This document shows, piece by piece, positions 63,165 through 64,000 of a DNA stretch of 64,000 bases (position 1 is the stretch's first letter; every line of letters begins with the position of its first letter). The notes under the pieces are model-generated. The model had not been told where the DNA came from. It saw only the letters and a list, made by a program, of their open reading frames with translations, and searched no databases. Made by a program: the position numbers and the translations under genes. Origin of the DNA: Candidatus Comchoanobacter bicostacola (lineage in GTDB: Bacteria; Pseudomonadota; Gammaproteobacteria; Comchoanobacterales; Comchoanobacteraceae); the NCBI RefSeq assembly GCF_024172705.1, contig NZ_CP092900.1, positions 488,108-552,107 on the forward strand. The letters are read 5' to 3'.

Positions 63165-63459
63165 TAAAAAAAAGGTTACAGTAATTGGTTTAGGCCGAAT
63201 GGGTGGTGCATGCGCCGATTCAATCCAAGAAGCGGTGAGTAGTGCAGATCTGGTGATTTCATTCTTGTTTGATGCTTCGGTTCTTGAAATGGTGGCAGGC
63301 GAACAAGGGCTGCTTCGTCATCTACCAGATGAGACTTACTATGTGAGCACCGAGACTATGTTGCCCGAAACTATCGATCAGCTATGGCACATATTTGAAG
63401 AAGGCAGAGCCATTATTTTTCTCCGTTTTTTAAATTTTGCCCAATACAATTACATATAG
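63165..63459 (+). pseudogene. Remnant of a 3-hydroxyisobutyrate dehydrogenase-type gene
   Basis: The frame begins KKVTVIGLGRMGGACADSIQ, the GLGxMG nucleotide-binding start of the HIBADH/6-phosphogluconate dehydrogenase family, then jumps to EAVSSADLVISFLFDASVLE and GLLRHLPDETYYVSTETMLPETI, which normally lie about 30 residues further on. So an internal deletion and loss of the C-terminal domain leave only the Rossmann part. GGGAGG precedes, but the expected ATG reads ATA. The gene is dead. Confidence 0.7.
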
Positions 63460-63494
63460 TCAATTCCTCCTCAAAATGCTATATCCAAACTTTA

Positions 63495-64000
63495 TTACAC
63501 TTTAGGGTTAAAACCCTCTTCGTCCCTCATGTACGGATATGCAAGAGCAGAGACAGCAACTGCTATAGCACCAATGATAATCACTGAGTCAATAACTTGT
63601 GCATCTTCGCTATCAACCATTTTAAATGACTGTTTATATTGATCTACCCTCTTTCTCTCATCATCTGTAAGCAGCAAGGCATCAGAACTAATAGGTTTTA
63701 CTTTTTTAGGCACAGGTTCAATATAGACCCAACTCATTATTTCAAGCCATATCTCAGGAGGTAATGTAGGAAGTTTAGCTACTGATCTCACACCAAATAA
63801 TTTAGCAAATACTCTTTGCATGCCCCACGGACCTTTAGTGGACATAGGAGAGGATATTTCTTCAGCACCATTAATTCTAGCTATCCTTTCGCCACAAAGA
63901 AACAATAGTTTAGCAAATTGCATGGTTCCTTTGCCCTTAATGCTTTTAGGAGAGTATCCTATATCAAGGTATAACTCCTCTCGTGTAACTCTTGGCTCAA
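63495..64000 (-). CDS. F-box-like protein with FLCGER motif and C-terminal membrane segment (cut by window edge)
   Basis: The frame is open to the window edge (EPRVTREELYLDIGYSPKS...), so only the C-terminal 168 residues are seen. QFAKLLFLCGERIARIN carries the FLLCxER motif of the LRR family and of the F-box-like pseudogene at 16047. AKLPTLPPEIWLEIMSWVYI resembles the F-box start (LPxEIxxxI). A hydrophobic stretch (VIDSVIIIGAIAVAVSALAY) near the end forms a single C-terminal membrane segment. The missing N-terminus may hold LRR or ankyrin repeats. Confidence 0.6.
   Translation of the reverse strand, partial: EPRVTREELYLDIGYSPKSIKGKGTMQFAKLLFLCGERIARINGAEEISSPMSTKGPWGMQRVFAKLFGVRSVAKLPTLPPEIWLEIMSWVYIEPVPKKVKPISSDALLLTDDERKRVDQYKQSFKMVDSEDAQVIDSVIIIGAIAVAVSALAYPYMRDEEGFNPKV

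Overview
The window comes from an AT-rich gammaproteobacterium with a host-associated, genome-eroding character. Conserved gammaproteobacterial blocks give the phylum-level signal: thrS-infC-rpmI-rplT-pheS-pheT...ihfA-merR-tRNA-Pro, alaS-lysC-dapB-nagZ-csrA-tRNA-Ser, secB-grxC-yibN, nrdAB and ccmAB. The host-associated signal comes from the other genes: ankyrin, BspA-type leucine-rich repeat (LRR), F-box-like, papain-like protease and lipase-like proteins, many decayed paralogs, truncated biosynthetic enzymes (ACT-less aspartokinase, short DapB, short CcmB, short ThrRS) and amino-acid importers. A proteorhodopsin with a blue-type tuning residue suggests a marine or clear-water, at least partly light-exposed life. 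A Legionellales-like relative living in or on aquatic protists is my inference; no rRNA is present to test it. No transposase, phage, CRISPR array or secretion-apparatus gene was found.

Layout. 1-6.9 kb: edge-truncated RecD2 helicase, histidine phosphatase, an unknown membrane-anchored protein, an APC permease, and a caspase-like HG/C protein with a decayed paralog beside it. 6.8-12.4 kb: nrdAB behind two tandem NrdR boxes, then ccmAB. 12.4-16.8 kb: an ATP-grasp enzyme and a graveyard of broken effector-like genes (ankyrin, F-box-like). 17-26.7 kb: unknown membrane, lipase-like, outer-membrane and effector-like proteins. The most striking is a single-pass protein with an N-terminal LRR-like segment, a Ser/Thr-rich stalk and a tail crowded with tyrosine motifs (21425-22711). 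26.9-31.9 kb: the proteorhodopsin, a convergent glycosyltransferase-like gene, a decayed second rhodopsin 3' end beside a lipase-like gene (a partial tandem duplication), and two outer-membrane barrels, one of them broken. 32-39 kb: housekeeping block on the minus strand. 39-44.3 kb: two divergent papain-like (YopT/C58-like) protease-type proteins, one fused to ankyrin repeats with its catalytic order apparently permuted. 44.6-47.7 kb: DAACS-type transporter, amidase, tRNA-Pro, merR, ihfA. 48-52.8 kb: a cluster of BspA-type LRR genes wedged between ihfA and pheT. 53.1-59.6 kb: pheT-pheS-rplT-rpmI-infC-thrS and tRNA-Val. 59.8-64 kb: two broken LRR paralogs, an S41-like peptidase, a dehydrogenase remnant and an edge-truncated F-box-like protein.

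How it works together. The conserved genes supply translation, dNTPs, DAP/peptidoglycan recycling, cytochrome c maturation and protein export. The remainder looks like a large, fast-changing host-interaction repertoire built from a few families that duplicate locally, expand repeats and decay in place. Recurrent modules are the 23-residue LRR, a C-terminal module with a FLLCxER motif, an F-box-like LPxEI motif and shared C-terminal tails. Their role as translocated effectors is inferred from domain type and missing signal peptides, not shown.
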